Origin: Flagellimonas olearia
GTDB lineage: Bacteria; Bacteroidota; Bacteroidia; Flavobacteriales; Flavobacteriaceae
NCBI RefSeq assembly: GCF_009184425.1
Contig: NZ_WELG01000001.1
Span: 723,033-787,032 of the forward strand
DNA length: 64,000 nt
Direction of reading: 5' to 3'
Part shown: piece after piece, positions 9,348 through 18,850 of the stretch
Layout: every line of letters begins with the position of its first letter
Position numbering within the stretch: the stretch's first letter is position 1
Position numbers and translations under genes: made by a program
Notes under the pieces: generated by a model
Told to the model about the DNA's origin: nothing
Databases searched by the model: none
Seen by the model: only the letters and a program-made list of their open reading frames with translations

Positions 9348-9935
9348 TCAGGCTTTTATATGTTTGATAATCCGGCTGATATCTATTTCCTTTATTTTTT
9401 TGGCAGGGTTTCCCGCTATTAAAATGCCTTCCTCTTCAAAAGATCTGTTAACGACAGCGTTTGCTCCAATAGCAATATTATTGGCTATTGTAATGTTTCC
9501 ATAAATTTTTGCTCCTGGGGCTATATAAACATTGTCCCCTATTTTGGGAGCATTGCTATCCCCTCCTGAAGCACCTATATTGACACAAGCATGAATCCTG
9601 CAATTTTTTCCGACCTGTGCTTTTTGATTTATAACGATTGTACCGTAATGTACTATGGACAACCCAGGTCCAAATACATGGGGTGGAATGGAAAATCCAA
9701 GTTTGAGTGATAATTTTTTATATCTGAATTTTAGATAATAACAATATAGTTTTGAAAGGACAGAGGTTTTAGTACTGTAATATTCAACCTTCCTCATTAA
9801 CATTTGAAAATTATAAATGTAATAAGGGCTTAGCAAGTTTTTTATCTTGCTCTTGAGGCTTGGGTTAGTCATTCCAAGAGCAACGGAATCCATTAAAATA
9901 GCCTGTTTGTAGTCTTCTTTTGATTTATTGTTCAT
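9348..9935 (-). CDS. Hexapeptide-repeat (CysE/WcaB-like) O-acetyltransferase
   Basis: 195 aa. The C-terminal half shows left-handed beta-helix hexapeptide repeats (such as IGDNVYIAPGAKIYGNITI) and the IHACVNIGASGG turn, typical of serine acetyltransferase-like proteins. The N-terminal helical part is short, as in WcaB-like acetyltransferases of capsule loci rather than true CysE. Predicted to use acetyl-CoA to O-acetylate a sugar. It overlaps the 3' end of the polymerase gene by 11 bp. Confidence 0.8.
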   Translation of the reverse strand: MNNKSKEDYKQAILMDSVALGMTNPSLKSKIKNLLSPYYIYNFQMLMRKVEYYSTKTSVLSKLYCYYLKFRYKKLSLKLGFSIPPHVFGPGLSIVHYGTIVINQKAQVGKNCRIHACVNIGASGGDSNAPKIGDNVYIAPGAKIYGNITIANNIAIGANAVVNRSFEEEGILIAGNPAKKIKEIDISRIIKHIKA

Positions 9936-11016
9936 CTATGACAGATTTAATTTGGTAATAGATCCACAGTGAGGAGAAGATAACGTAATAAAAGTTGAAA
10001 AAATTATGACTGGCAAGACACCAAAAGGCCAAAGCAAAGCTTTGGAGAAAAAGATGAGGATGTTGTTTCAGGAAAAATATACTCCTTGTCATCAAGAACC
10101 CAATGAAAGCTATAAATAAAAGGAATGGCAAAAAACCTGCCTCTCCTGCAAGTAGCAAGTAGGTATTATGAGCCCCATAGTTAAGCCCGAGTTCATTTCG
10201 GTCCAGAACACCTTGAAAAGTACCATAGCCATTCCCCAAAATAGGTTTGTTCATAATAGGCTCGTAGAATGCCGCCCAAGTCTCGGTCCTTGATTGTTTA
10301 TCTATTTGGTCCATGGAGCCATTTTCAGTATGGACAAGTGATTTAAGTTGCTGTAATCTTACATTGTTTAGACCTAGTTCGGATTCAAAGAAGAAAAGTG
10401 CCAAAAGAGTTAAAAAACCAAAAGCGAACATTCTTATGTTTTTAATGTTCACATAAATAGCTAGGATGTTGACAATTATCCAAATAACAATAAATGTCCG
10501 TGAAAAGGTAAGTAGTCCTAAAAATGTAAAACAAAATTGTCCTAAGAGTCCCGTTAATCTATTTTTCAGACTATAACATAAAGCATACCCAGATATGCAT
10601 ACAAATCCTGCTTCATTTGGGTTTAGATATAATCCGGAGAATCTTCCATTTGGGCTCACACCAAACATCGCGTGGATTAAAATGCTAAATGCTCCAATTA
10701 GATATAGGTAGAATAGCTGTTTGTTGTTCGTTCTTTTCATTATTTCCGTTCCTGATAACACAACAACAACGAATTTTAAAAATTCCTGAATAATATCATT
10801 AGGCTCTTCTATATAATTGAAACTGGAAATGAAATAATAACTAAAACCAGTTATTAAGAGTGGGAAAGTTGGTTTAGACTTATCAGAAACAACATAATAA
10901 ACTGCAAGCAGTAAAAGCATTAAATAGTTTAATACACCACTGAGGCCAAATCCAATGTACCGTGCCACGGCTGAAGGAATGTTTAAAATAACAAACACAA
11001 TGGCAATTTGGCCCAA
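9925..11016 (-). CDS. O-antigen polymerase/ligase-like membrane protein (Wzy candidate)
   Basis: 363 aa with ten or more predicted membrane segments. The large loop before the end contains RTETWAAFYEPIMNKPILG and NYGAHNTYLLLAGEAG, the pattern of the Wzy_C (O-antigen ligase/polymerase) domain, including the conserved histidine. In a locus with a flippase and Wza/Wzc this is the natural candidate for the polymerase that joins repeat units in the periplasm. A ligase role cannot be excluded from sequence. Confidence 0.82.
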   Translation of the reverse strand: MGQIAIVFVILNIPSAVARYIGFGLSGVLNYLMLLLLAVYYVVSDKSKPTFPLLITGFSYYFISSFNYIEEPNDIIQEFLKFVVVVLSGTEIMKRTNNKQLFYLYLIGAFSILIHAMFGVSPNGRFSGLYLNPNEAGFVCISGYALCYSLKNRLTGLLGQFCFTFLGLLTFSRTFIVIWIIVNILAIYVNIKNIRMFAFGFLTLLALFFFESELGLNNVRLQQLKSLVHTENGSMDQIDKQSRTETWAAFYEPIMNKPILGNGYGTFQGVLDRNELGLNYGAHNTYLLLAGEAGFLPFLLFIAFIGFLMTRSIFFLKQHPHLFLQSFALAFWCLASHNFFNFYYVIFSSLWIYYQIKSVIDEQ

Positions 11017-11098
11017 AAGATTTAGGCGATATTCGGTACTATTTTCGGTTATAGATTTGATTATGATAAGCTGTTATTTGTTTAAATTATTTCATTGT

Positions 11099-12190
11099 TC
11101 AGTTCAATAATTTATTTATGGTCTTTTCCCATTCTGAAATTACATTTTCTGCTTTATATTTTTCTGATTCCCTTTGGGCATTGTTGCCCAAGGAAGCTAT
11201 TAATTGCTGATTCCCTGAAAGTTCAATGGTACTTTTTGTCAACTCATCCAGTTCATTGGTGGAAATCAAAATTCCATTGCGCATATTTTCAATAAGCTCT
11301 CTTGGTCCATAATCACAATCTGTTGATATGCATGCCAACCCAAAGTGCATTGCTTCAAGCAGTGCATTTGGAAAACCTTCTGAATTGGAAGCAAAAACAA
11401 AAATCTTGGCTTTATTGTAATAATTATGAATGTCTTTGACTCCTGAAATGATTTGTATTCTCTCTGTTTGCCCCATCCTTGAGATCATGGCCTCCAGTTC
11501 TTTTTTCATTCCGCCATCACCAATAAGCAACAAGGACCAGCTAGGATCTTTCAAGTTGGAAAATGCTTCAATGATACTTTTCTGATTTTTGTTTGTATCC
11601 AATCTGCCAACGCTAAGTATTATATTTTTTCTATTTGGGGTATGGTCAACCAATTGAGAGAGTTCTGGTGAAATAGGATTTTTTAATACAAGAATATTGG
11701 AGTTTAACTTTTTTGCCAAATAATACTCCTTTACGGCAACGGTTTGAACGGTCAACACATTGGCTAATGGATAAAATAACATTCTTGACATACGCCAAAA
11801 AAAGGATAAATATTCTTTCTTTGGATTATTTCGTTCACAAATAATACAGGGTATTCTATTGAGTCGAGCTGCTATTATCGACATCACATTGGAACTGGTA
11901 ATGAACCCGATCAGTAAATCAATTTTTTCCTCTTTTACTATGGATGTAATATTTCTAGCGATTTTATAATTTAATCGTATTGAGCCTATTGGACCTTTAA
12001 GCCGATCCATATCCTTGATCTTGCAAGATTTTAGCAGAACACTTTTGTTTAAAGGATAAAACGAGGGGGACTCCTTAAAAGTTATAATGGTAATGCAATA
12101 CTTTTGGGACAGCAGGTTGGATAATATTGAAATAACCCTTTCTGCTCCCCCATGGGACATTGAGCCGATTACAAAACCAATTTTTTTCAT
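11099..12190 (-). CDS. Glycosyltransferase family 4
   Basis: 363 aa from the chosen ATG, whose product opens MKKIGFVIGSMSHGGAERVI, the standard GT4 N-terminus; an ATG eight codons upstream (12214) is possible but adds only MVVHSNSN. The donor-binding domain has SEGFPNALLEAMHFGLACIS. GT-B fold, retaining. Lies between the GT2 gene and the polymerase gene on the minus strand and should contribute one linkage of the repeat unit. Confidence 0.87.
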   Translation of the reverse strand: MKKIGFVIGSMSHGGAERVISILSNLLSQKYCITIITFKESPSFYPLNKSVLLKSCKIKDMDRLKGPIGSIRLNYKIARNITSIVKEEKIDLLIGFITSSNVMSIIAARLNRIPCIICERNNPKKEYLSFFWRMSRMLFYPLANVLTVQTVAVKEYYLAKKLNSNILVLKNPISPELSQLVDHTPNRKNIILSVGRLDTNKNQKSIIEAFSNLKDPSWSLLLIGDGGMKKELEAMISRMGQTERIQIISGVKDIHNYYNKAKIFVFASNSEGFPNALLEAMHFGLACISTDCDYGPRELIENMRNGILISTNELDELTKSTIELSGNQQLIASLGNNAQRESEKYKAENVISEWEKTINKLLN

Positions 12191-12220
12191 ATTAGAATTA
12201 GAGTGAACCACCATTTAAGC

Positions 12221-13186
12221 CTAATTTTTAATACGCTGGTTATATTCAAGGACTTTTCCAAAACCATGTACCGAAAGGAATCTACTGAGCCATATATGAA
12301 TGTGCAATCTAATATCAAAAACAAAATTTTCTTTTATTTTTTGTTTTATCCATCTTCTTTTATCAAAGCTAGTGTCAACCTCATGATTATGGAACAGTTT
12401 CTTATAATGTAGTATTAACTTTTTTAGCATATGGATTCTAACTACCCTGTCTAACCCCAAACCGATCAATTCCTGTTGTAAATACAAACTGGCGTCAATG
12501 GATTGTAAATGTTTTTCTGAATACTTTGATTTTGTGACACTTCCGTAATTTCTGAGGTATTTGTAAAAAGGAAATGAAACATGTACAATCTTGTTCTTGA
12601 TATTTTTGGACACATCTACTGTAAAATAAACGTCTTCTGCAATTATGTTGGATCTGAACCTTATATTTTGAACAAGTTCTTTTTTGTAAATACGTCTCCA
12701 CACAGCAGTTTGGCCATACAGTACAATTCTTTTTAAGTATTGTTTTTTTGTTTCAACCGTTATTTGTTCTCTCTTGACGAAAGATTTATCTAGGGGAGAT
12801 TCATATACATAGTCATCAACTTCAATTGTTTCACATTCTACAATGTCTATTGAGTCAGAATCAAGATAACTTATCATGATTTCCAACATTGATGGGTGAA
12901 TGTAATCATCACTGTCAACAAAACAAACGTAATCACCGGAGCATTTCTCCAAACCTGCATTTCTGGCACTACCAGCGCCACCATTAGGTTGATTGATTAC
13001 TAGGATATTATCATGTTTGGCACCAACCTCGTGGCAAATCTCGAGACTTTTATCAATGGACCCGTCATTGATCAATAGTATCTCTATGTTTGAATAGGTT
13101 TGGCCAAGAACGCTGGACAAACAGTCTTCAATATATTTTTCCGCATTGTACACGGGAATTATTACGCTAACTTTTTTTGCTTCCAT
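12221..13186 (-). CDS. Glycosyltransferase family 2
   Basis: 321 aa from the ATG at 13186 (MEAKKVSVIIPVYN), which is the usual GT2 opening; the longer frame from 13228 adds 14 unlike residues. The GT-A domain shows the INDGS motif, GGAGSARN and the metal-binding CFVDSDDY (DxD). Inverting glycosyltransferase acting on the cytoplasmic side. It is the only GT2 among the glycosyltransferases of the locus. Confidence 0.87.
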   Translation of the reverse strand: MEAKKVSVIIPVYNAEKYIEDCLSSVLGQTYSNIEILLINDGSIDKSLEICHEVGAKHDNILVINQPNGGAGSARNAGLEKCSGDYVCFVDSDDYIHPSMLEIMISYLDSDSIDIVECETIEVDDYVYESPLDKSFVKREQITVETKKQYLKRIVLYGQTAVWRRIYKKELVQNIRFRSNIIAEDVYFTVDVSKNIKNKIVHVSFPFYKYLRNYGSVTKSKYSEKHLQSIDASLYLQQELIGLGLDRVVRIHMLKKLILHYKKLFHNHEVDTSFDKRRWIKQKIKENFVFDIRLHIHIWLSRFLSVHGFGKVLEYNQRIKN

Positions 13187-13235
13187 ACTATTATTTCTAT
13201 GTATTAAATGCGATGGGCATAATGCCAAGGACTTT

Positions 13236-14771
13236 TCATAAAAACTTTCTTTTTATTAGATTGAACAAACGATCTAATAAACTACGGAAACCTTTGCTCA
13301 AGGGATACATGATGGCGCTCATGGTTAATATGGCTATGGCTGTAATAATGAACGATTTCAAAAACCATTCTTGATATGAGCCTACATGCATAAAATTAAT
13401 CTTATGCATTATTTTGTTGATTACAAGGTAAGATATTGGAATTGATGCTGATAATTTGAAGAATTCAACCCAGTATTTTAACAAGCTGAATTTTAAGTGG
13501 TATTTAAAAAGAAAGAAAGGTTTCCAAACTAAGGAAATTAGTGTTAAACTTATTGTATAGCCAAGCACTATACCAAGAATACCCCACTTTAGACCCAACC
13601 AAATAGAAATGCCCAAATTAAGAACAGCTTGAGTAATTGATGCCCACGTATCATTATAAGCACCGTATCCAATAACAAACTGGTCAACAGGCTTTTTTAC
13701 TTGGCCAATGTATATGTTTAGGATAAGAAAAAACAATATACTTTGCTCAAAAAGATATTTTTCTCCGATCCAAAGAGTTACAAAGTCATTAGTGAGGAAA
13801 TATAGAGCAATGAACAGGAAGCCTCCAATGAAATGTCGTAAAGACATAATTTCCCAGAAGACCGAGTTTATATTCTGCTTGTTGTTTTCTGCCAATAAGT
13901 TTCCAATACTAGCCTGCATACCGTCCAACAATTTGTTGGAAAAAGTAGATGTATAGTTAAAGATCAACATATAATTTCCATAGTATGCTACACTTTTTAG
14001 ATTTATAATTGAGTAAATCAATATTTGATCCGTTCCAATAAGAATAAACCAAGCCAATCTGTGAATTACAATTTGTTTAATCTTGCCAAGAACGTCCGGA
14101 AACTTTTTAGGCTTTAGTTTAAGCATTGAATCGGTAAAAAGCCAGTCATAAGTCTTCTTGGCTTGACTTCTCAAACCTATTATCAATGTAATCGTAAAAA
14201 CCACCTCGATTGTTACCCAAACATAATAATTTTGAAAAATGTAAAGCAATACTATCTGAACTATTGTTTTAATCAGTCCAACACCCTGAAAGAATCTGGT
14301 AATTACGTAATCCCTTTGGTCTGCCTGAAACAAAATCGTATGGTAATTGAAAAAATAATTGGAAACGGCTGCAAAAAGGGTGGAGAGATATGCGTAATAA
14401 ATTAGTATAAAGGAGAACGGTAAATCTTTGAAGAAAAAAGGGAAAAAGAGACTTATACCAATTCCCAGGCAAAGAATTATAGTACCTATTTTCTTGTAAA
14501 AATGTGCAAGATAAACAACAAGGTCCTTTATTGTTTTGCGTTCCGAGTGCAATAAAGGTTTGTATAGGGCATAACTAACAGCCGTCCCAATCCCTAACTC
14601 GGCAATGTTTAGAATTGATAAAACCTTGGTGAACAGGGTGGTAAGTCCTATGAAATCATCACCGAGAAAGTCTAAAAAAACTTTTCTGGAATAAAACCCC
14701 AATATTATTGTCAAAGAATAATAAAGGACACTTACTTGTGCATTTTTCAAGCTTTTCTTTATCCTACTCAC
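13236..14771 (-). CDS. Wzx-type oligosaccharide flippase
   Basis: 511 aa with about 12-14 hydrophobic segments spread over the whole length, and an N-terminal region (SRKVFLDFLGDDFIGLTTLF) characteristic of the polysaccharide-transport branch of the MATE/MOP superfamily. Predicted to flip the undecaprenyl-linked repeat unit across the inner membrane for the Wzy-type polymerase encoded two genes downstream. It begins the minus-strand GT/polymerase run, with a 213-bp AT-rich gap separating it from the nucleotide-sugar genes. Confidence 0.85.
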   Translation of the reverse strand: MSRIKKSLKNAQVSVLYYSLTIILGFYSRKVFLDFLGDDFIGLTTLFTKVLSILNIAELGIGTAVSYALYKPLLHSERKTIKDLVVYLAHFYKKIGTIILCLGIGISLFFPFFFKDLPFSFILIYYAYLSTLFAAVSNYFFNYHTILFQADQRDYVITRFFQGVGLIKTIVQIVLLYIFQNYYVWVTIEVVFTITLIIGLRSQAKKTYDWLFTDSMLKLKPKKFPDVLGKIKQIVIHRLAWFILIGTDQILIYSIINLKSVAYYGNYMLIFNYTSTFSNKLLDGMQASIGNLLAENNKQNINSVFWEIMSLRHFIGGFLFIALYFLTNDFVTLWIGEKYLFEQSILFFLILNIYIGQVKKPVDQFVIGYGAYNDTWASITQAVLNLGISIWLGLKWGILGIVLGYTISLTLISLVWKPFFLFKYHLKFSLLKYWVEFFKLSASIPISYLVINKIMHKINFMHVGSYQEWFLKSFIITAIAILTMSAIMYPLSKGFRSLLDRLFNLIKRKFL

Positions 14772-14984
14772 TACACGATTGGTTAATGTCCATAGAAGGA
14801 CTACATGGCTATAGTTTTAGTTAAACTGATTCATGGTCAACAACTAGTTTGGACTTATAAAATGTACTGAAACCTAAATTCAGCTTTTATTGATTTTATA
14901 TATAAAATGTTATGGAACGATTATTAAATACCCAACATGTTGTCATAATACATATGGAAGTTCAATAACAGAATAGTATTTAGG

Positions 14985-16271
14985 TTAAAGTCTTTTGTTC
15001 ACTGTAGTTTGGCTTAGGACTCCTTTGACATCATAAAGAATTCCATCATCGGTCAATACTTGATCAAAATTTGTGTTCATGAATTCTTTGTGCGCAACAG
15101 TGAGAACAACGGCATCAAATTTTTGGTTTGGAAAATCATTGATGATCGACAAGCCATATTCGTGTTCCACCTCTGTTATTGATGCCCACGGATCATATAC
15201 TGTAACCGAAGCACCATAGCTGCCGAGGTTCGTTATAACGTCAACAGCTTTGGTATTTCTAACATCGGGACAATTCTCCTTAAATGTAATCCCTAAAACC
15301 AATATGTTTGAGCCCTTCACCTTAATATCATTCTGCACCATAAGTTTCACCACTTCAGAGGCGACATATTTACCCATGCCATCGTTCATTCTTCGACCGG
15401 CCAAAATAATTTCGGGATGGTAGCCATATTCTTGTGCTTTTTGAGCCAAATAATAGGGGTCTACTCCAATACAGTGCCCGCCTACCAATCCGGGCTTAAA
15501 GGGCAAAAAGTTCCATTTGGTGCCTGCTGCGGCAAGGACATCGTGTGTATCAATATCCATTAAATTGAAAATCTTTGCCAATTCGTTCACAAAGGCGATA
15601 TTGATATCTCTTTGGGAATTCTCGATTACCTTTGCAGCTTCTGCAACTTTTATCGAAGGTGCCAGATGTGTACCTGCTGTAATGACGGAAGCGTATAGAT
15701 TGTCTACCTTTTTGCCAATCTCGGGAGTTGAACCTGATGTTACCTTTAGAATTTTTTCTACTGTATGCTCTTTATCACCAGGATTTATTCGTTCAGGGGA
15801 GTAACCCACAAAAAAGTCTTTGTTGAAAACCATACCACTGACCCTTTCCAGGACAGGAACGCACTCGTCTTCAGTTACGCCTGGGTATACCGTTGATTCA
15901 TATATCACAGTATCTCCTTTTTTCAAAACTTTGCCAACTGTTTCACTAGCCTTATAAAGCGGGGTCAGGATAGGTCGATTAGTCCTATCCACAGGTGTTG
16001 GAACGGTCACCACATAATAATTACAATCGGAAATATGTCCCAATTCATTGGTACAGTACAATCCTGTCGCCTCCATTTCTGGCTCACTTGTAAGCACACT
16101 TTGAAGGACACTGTCTTCAACCTCTAAGGTGGTGTCCTTTCCTTGCTGCAATTCACTTATTCTATTTTGGTTAATGTCAAAGCCAATTACAGGATATTTG
16201 GTGGCAAAAAGCCTAGCCAAGGGTAGTCCTACATATCCTAGTCCTATTACCGCAATCTTAATATTGTCCAT
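14985..16271 (-). CDS. Nucleotide sugar dehydrogenase, TviB/WbpO-like (UDP-HexNAc 6-dehydrogenase)
   Basis: 428 aa. N-terminal Rossmann motif IAVIGLGYVGLPLA (6-19), catalytic cysteine C267 in GGHCIGVDPYYL, and the C-terminal NDP-sugar domain. The sequence around the catalytic Cys and the downstream AGRRMNDGMG follow the TviB/WbpO branch, which oxidises UDP-GalNAc or UDP-GlcNAc to the uronic acid with two NAD. Together with the TviC/WbpP-like epimerase at 17710-18708 it should make UDP-GalNAcA. Exact sugar is inference from branch and partner. Confidence 0.85.
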   Translation of the reverse strand: MDNIKIAVIGLGYVGLPLARLFATKYPVIGFDINQNRISELQQGKDTTLEVEDSVLQSVLTSEPEMEATGLYCTNELGHISDCNYYVVTVPTPVDRTNRPILTPLYKASETVGKVLKKGDTVIYESTVYPGVTEDECVPVLERVSGMVFNKDFFVGYSPERINPGDKEHTVEKILKVTSGSTPEIGKKVDNLYASVITAGTHLAPSIKVAEAAKVIENSQRDINIAFVNELAKIFNLMDIDTHDVLAAAGTKWNFLPFKPGLVGGHCIGVDPYYLAQKAQEYGYHPEIILAGRRMNDGMGKYVASEVVKLMVQNDIKVKGSNILVLGITFKENCPDVRNTKAVDVITNLGSYGASVTVYDPWASITEVEHEYGLSIINDFPNQKFDAVVLTVAHKEFMNTNFDQVLTDDGILYDVKGVLSQTTVNKRL

Positions 16272-16298
16272 AGAGGTTGTTGTTTCTTTATTATAATG

Positions 16299-17633
16299 TT
16301 AATTTGTTTTACCGATTTGATGATATTCTATTCCTATTTCGGCCAAAAGTTCATGATTGAATTGGTTTCGTCCATCAAATATCACAGGAGGTTGCTCCAA
16401 TCGATGTTTTATTTCTTCGAAGTCAGGCGATCTAAATTCTTTCCATTCCGTTAAAAGAATCATTGCATCAGAATCCGTTAGGGTATCGTATTTTGAGTCA
16501 CAATAGGTTATGCTTTCAATATCCTTTAAATAAAAGTGTTTTGCTTCATCCATTGCTTTGGGGTCATACGCTTTGATCTTAGCTCCCCTGGCGACCAAAT
16601 CTTTGATAATGTAGATGGCGGGTGCTTCGCGCATGTCATCGGTTTCTGGTTTAAAGGCAAGCCCCCATACGGCAAATGTTTTCCCTTTTAAATCATCACC
16701 AAACCGTGCGACCACTTTTTTGGCAATTACAAGTTTCTGCCTGTCATTAACATCTTCTACAGCTGAAATCAACTGTGCTTCATACCCTTGGGACTCGGCC
16801 ATGCGTTTTAAGGCTTTGACATCCTTTGGGAAGCAGGAGCCTCCGTACCCACTCCCGGGATATATAAAACTATATCCAATTCGGTGATCGGAACCTATGC
16901 CAATCCTTACTTTGTTTACGTCAGCCCCAACCAGTTCACATATATTGGCAACTTCATTCATGAATGAAATTTTGGTGGCCAGCATGGCATTGGCCACATA
17001 CTTTGTCATTTCTGCAGATTTAACATCCATGGTTATCAATCGGTCCATGCTACTTCTAAAGAACGGAGAGTACAGAGACCGCATTTTTTTGGTTGCAGCT
17101 TCATCATTGGAACCAATCACCACTCGATCGGGTTTCATGAAATCGTTAATGGCATCCCCTTCTTTTAAAAATTCAGGATTGGAAACCACTTGAAAATCTA
17201 TTTTAACCCCACGTTCATCAAGTTCCTTTTGTATGGCATCTGAAACTTTGTTGGCAGTCCCAACAGGTACTGTAGATTTATCAATTACAATTAAGGAGTT
17301 ACTCATGTGCTGGCCAATTTCCTTGGCAACTTGTAGTACATATTGTAAATCAGCCGAACCATCTTCACCCATTGGAGTGCCTACCGCGATAAACGCAAGA
17401 TCACAGGTTGCCAAATGATCTTTCAGTACAGTGCTAAAATGAAGCGTACCGTTGGCCACATTCCTTTTAACCATTTGTTCAAGACCCGGTTCGTATATGG
17501 GAATGACTCCTTTTTTGAGGTTCTCAATTTTTTTTGCATCTACATCTATACAGGTAACATTGTTGCCCATTTCGGCAAAACAGGTGCCACTAACAAGGCC
17601 TACGTAGCCAGTTCCAATAACGGTTAAATTCAT
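16299..17633 (-). CDS. ugd: UDP-glucose 6-dehydrogenase
   Basis: 444 aa. LTVIGTGYVGLVSGTCFAEM at the N-terminus, EFLKEGDAINDFMKPDR (154-170) and the catalytic GSGYGGSCFPKD with C267 are classical Ugd motifs. It oxidises UDP-glucose to UDP-glucuronate. The neighbouring UDP-glucuronate 4-epimerase-like gene (18851-19885) could convert the product to UDP-galacturonate. Placed 27 bp upstream of the second dehydrogenase on the same strand. Confidence 0.92.
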   Translation of the reverse strand: MNLTVIGTGYVGLVSGTCFAEMGNNVTCIDVDAKKIENLKKGVIPIYEPGLEQMVKRNVANGTLHFSTVLKDHLATCDLAFIAVGTPMGEDGSADLQYVLQVAKEIGQHMSNSLIVIDKSTVPVGTANKVSDAIQKELDERGVKIDFQVVSNPEFLKEGDAINDFMKPDRVVIGSNDEAATKKMRSLYSPFFRSSMDRLITMDVKSAEMTKYVANAMLATKISFMNEVANICELVGADVNKVRIGIGSDHRIGYSFIYPGSGYGGSCFPKDVKALKRMAESQGYEAQLISAVEDVNDRQKLVIAKKVVARFGDDLKGKTFAVWGLAFKPETDDMREAPAIYIIKDLVARGAKIKAYDPKAMDEAKHFYLKDIESITYCDSKYDTLTDSDAMILLTEWKEFRSPDFEEIKHRLEQPPVIFDGRNQFNHELLAEIGIEYHQIGKTN

Positions 17634-17709
17634 TCTCTATATTGATTTACTTCTTAGGGGTATATGAAAATTTGCAAGATTGTATTTGGATAACGTCCAA
17701 TATGTTTGT

Positions 17710-18708
17710 TTATTTTAGGTTGTCCCAGTACCATTTAACAGCTTCTTGCAGTCCTTTTTCAATATCAAAATTAGGACTGTAGCCCAGCAACTCCTTCCCT
17801 TTTTCTATGGACGCCAATGAGTGGGGGACGTCACCGGTTCTTTCGGATCCATATTTTACATCTATTTTTGCTATCTCATGATCGTAGTTGCTTAAATAGT
17901 GTTTTAAAAGAGACACCAACTCATTTAGGTCCGTTCGCTGTCCATAGGCGACATTGTAGACAGTGTTCACCGCTCTAGGGTCTTGGGACATCAAGGCTCT
18001 CATATTCATTTGAACCACATTATCTATATATGTAAAATCCCTGGAATAGCTACCATCACCATTGATAGTGGGGCTTTCATGGTTAATCAATTGGATTACA
18101 AATTTTGGGATTACGGCGGCATAGGCCCCATTGGGGTCTTGTCTGCGTCCAAAAACATTGAAATATCGAAGACCTATGGTTTCCATCCCATATGTTTTGG
18201 AAAAGATATCGGCATAAAGCTCATTCACATATTTGGTAATGGCGTAAGGGGATAATGGTTTGCCGATTATATCCTCGACCTTTGGGAGCTCCTTGGAGTC
18301 CCCATATGTGGAACTACTGGCTGCATAGACAAAGCGTTTCACGTTTGCATCCCTAGCGGCAACAAGCATGTTCAAAAAACCTGAGACATTTACCTCATTG
18401 CTGGTTATAGGGTCGTTGATTGAGCGGGGTACAGACCCCAGAGCAGCTTGGTGGAGCACAAAATCCACATCTTTGCAAGCTTCTTTACATGTGGTTAAAT
18501 TCCTGATATCTCCCTCGATCAGTCTAAAATTCGGATTATTTAAAAAGGGAGCGATATTTTCTTTTTTACCTGTTGCAAAGTTGTCCAAAACAGTAACTTG
18601 GTTTCCGTTTTCCAAAAGAAATTCAGTAAGGTTTGACCCTATGAACCCAGCTCCTCCGGTTACCAAAACATGAAAGTGGGATTTGAAGTCCAATATGTTG
18701 TTTTTCAT
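17710..18708 (-). CDS. NAD-dependent epimerase, TviC/WbpP-like (UDP-GlcNAc 4-epimerase)
   Basis: 332 aa short-chain dehydrogenase/epimerase. VTGGAGFIGSN at 16-26, SSST near 131-134 and the YxxxK pair Y155/K159 (SPYAITKY). The N-terminal extension before the Rossmann motif and FNVFGRRQDPNGAYAAVIP are typical of the WbpP/TviC group, which interconverts UDP-GlcNAc/UDP-GalNAc or their uronic acids. It fits as partner of the TviB/WbpO-like dehydrogenase two genes downstream. Confidence 0.85.
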   Translation of the reverse strand: MKNNILDFKSHFHVLVTGGAGFIGSNLTEFLLENGNQVTVLDNFATGKKENIAPFLNNPNFRLIEGDIRNLTTCKEACKDVDFVLHQAALGSVPRSINDPITSNEVNVSGFLNMLVAARDANVKRFVYAASSSTYGDSKELPKVEDIIGKPLSPYAITKYVNELYADIFSKTYGMETIGLRYFNVFGRRQDPNGAYAAVIPKFVIQLINHESPTINGDGSYSRDFTYIDNVVQMNMRALMSQDPRAVNTVYNVAYGQRTDLNELVSLLKHYLSNYDHEIAKIDVKYGSERTGDVPHSLASIEKGKELLGYSPNFDIEKGLQEAVKWYWDNLK

Positions 18709-18850
18709 TTTTTATTCTATGGTTGAGGCGCAAAAATCCATAAAAAAAAATAAAAAGCTACGCGGTTTTATATTAACTGTACATAAATTCCGATAAAGAG
18801 TTTTTAAAAGTAAAACCAAAACAATTTACCAATTCATATAGAGCTGCCTT

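Noticed and set aside
9925-11016. Exosortase instead of Wzy-type polymerase
   Set aside because: The large-loop pattern with NYGAHNTYLLLAGEAG and its histidine is that of Wzy_C proteins; the exosortase Cys/Arg/His motifs were not seen.
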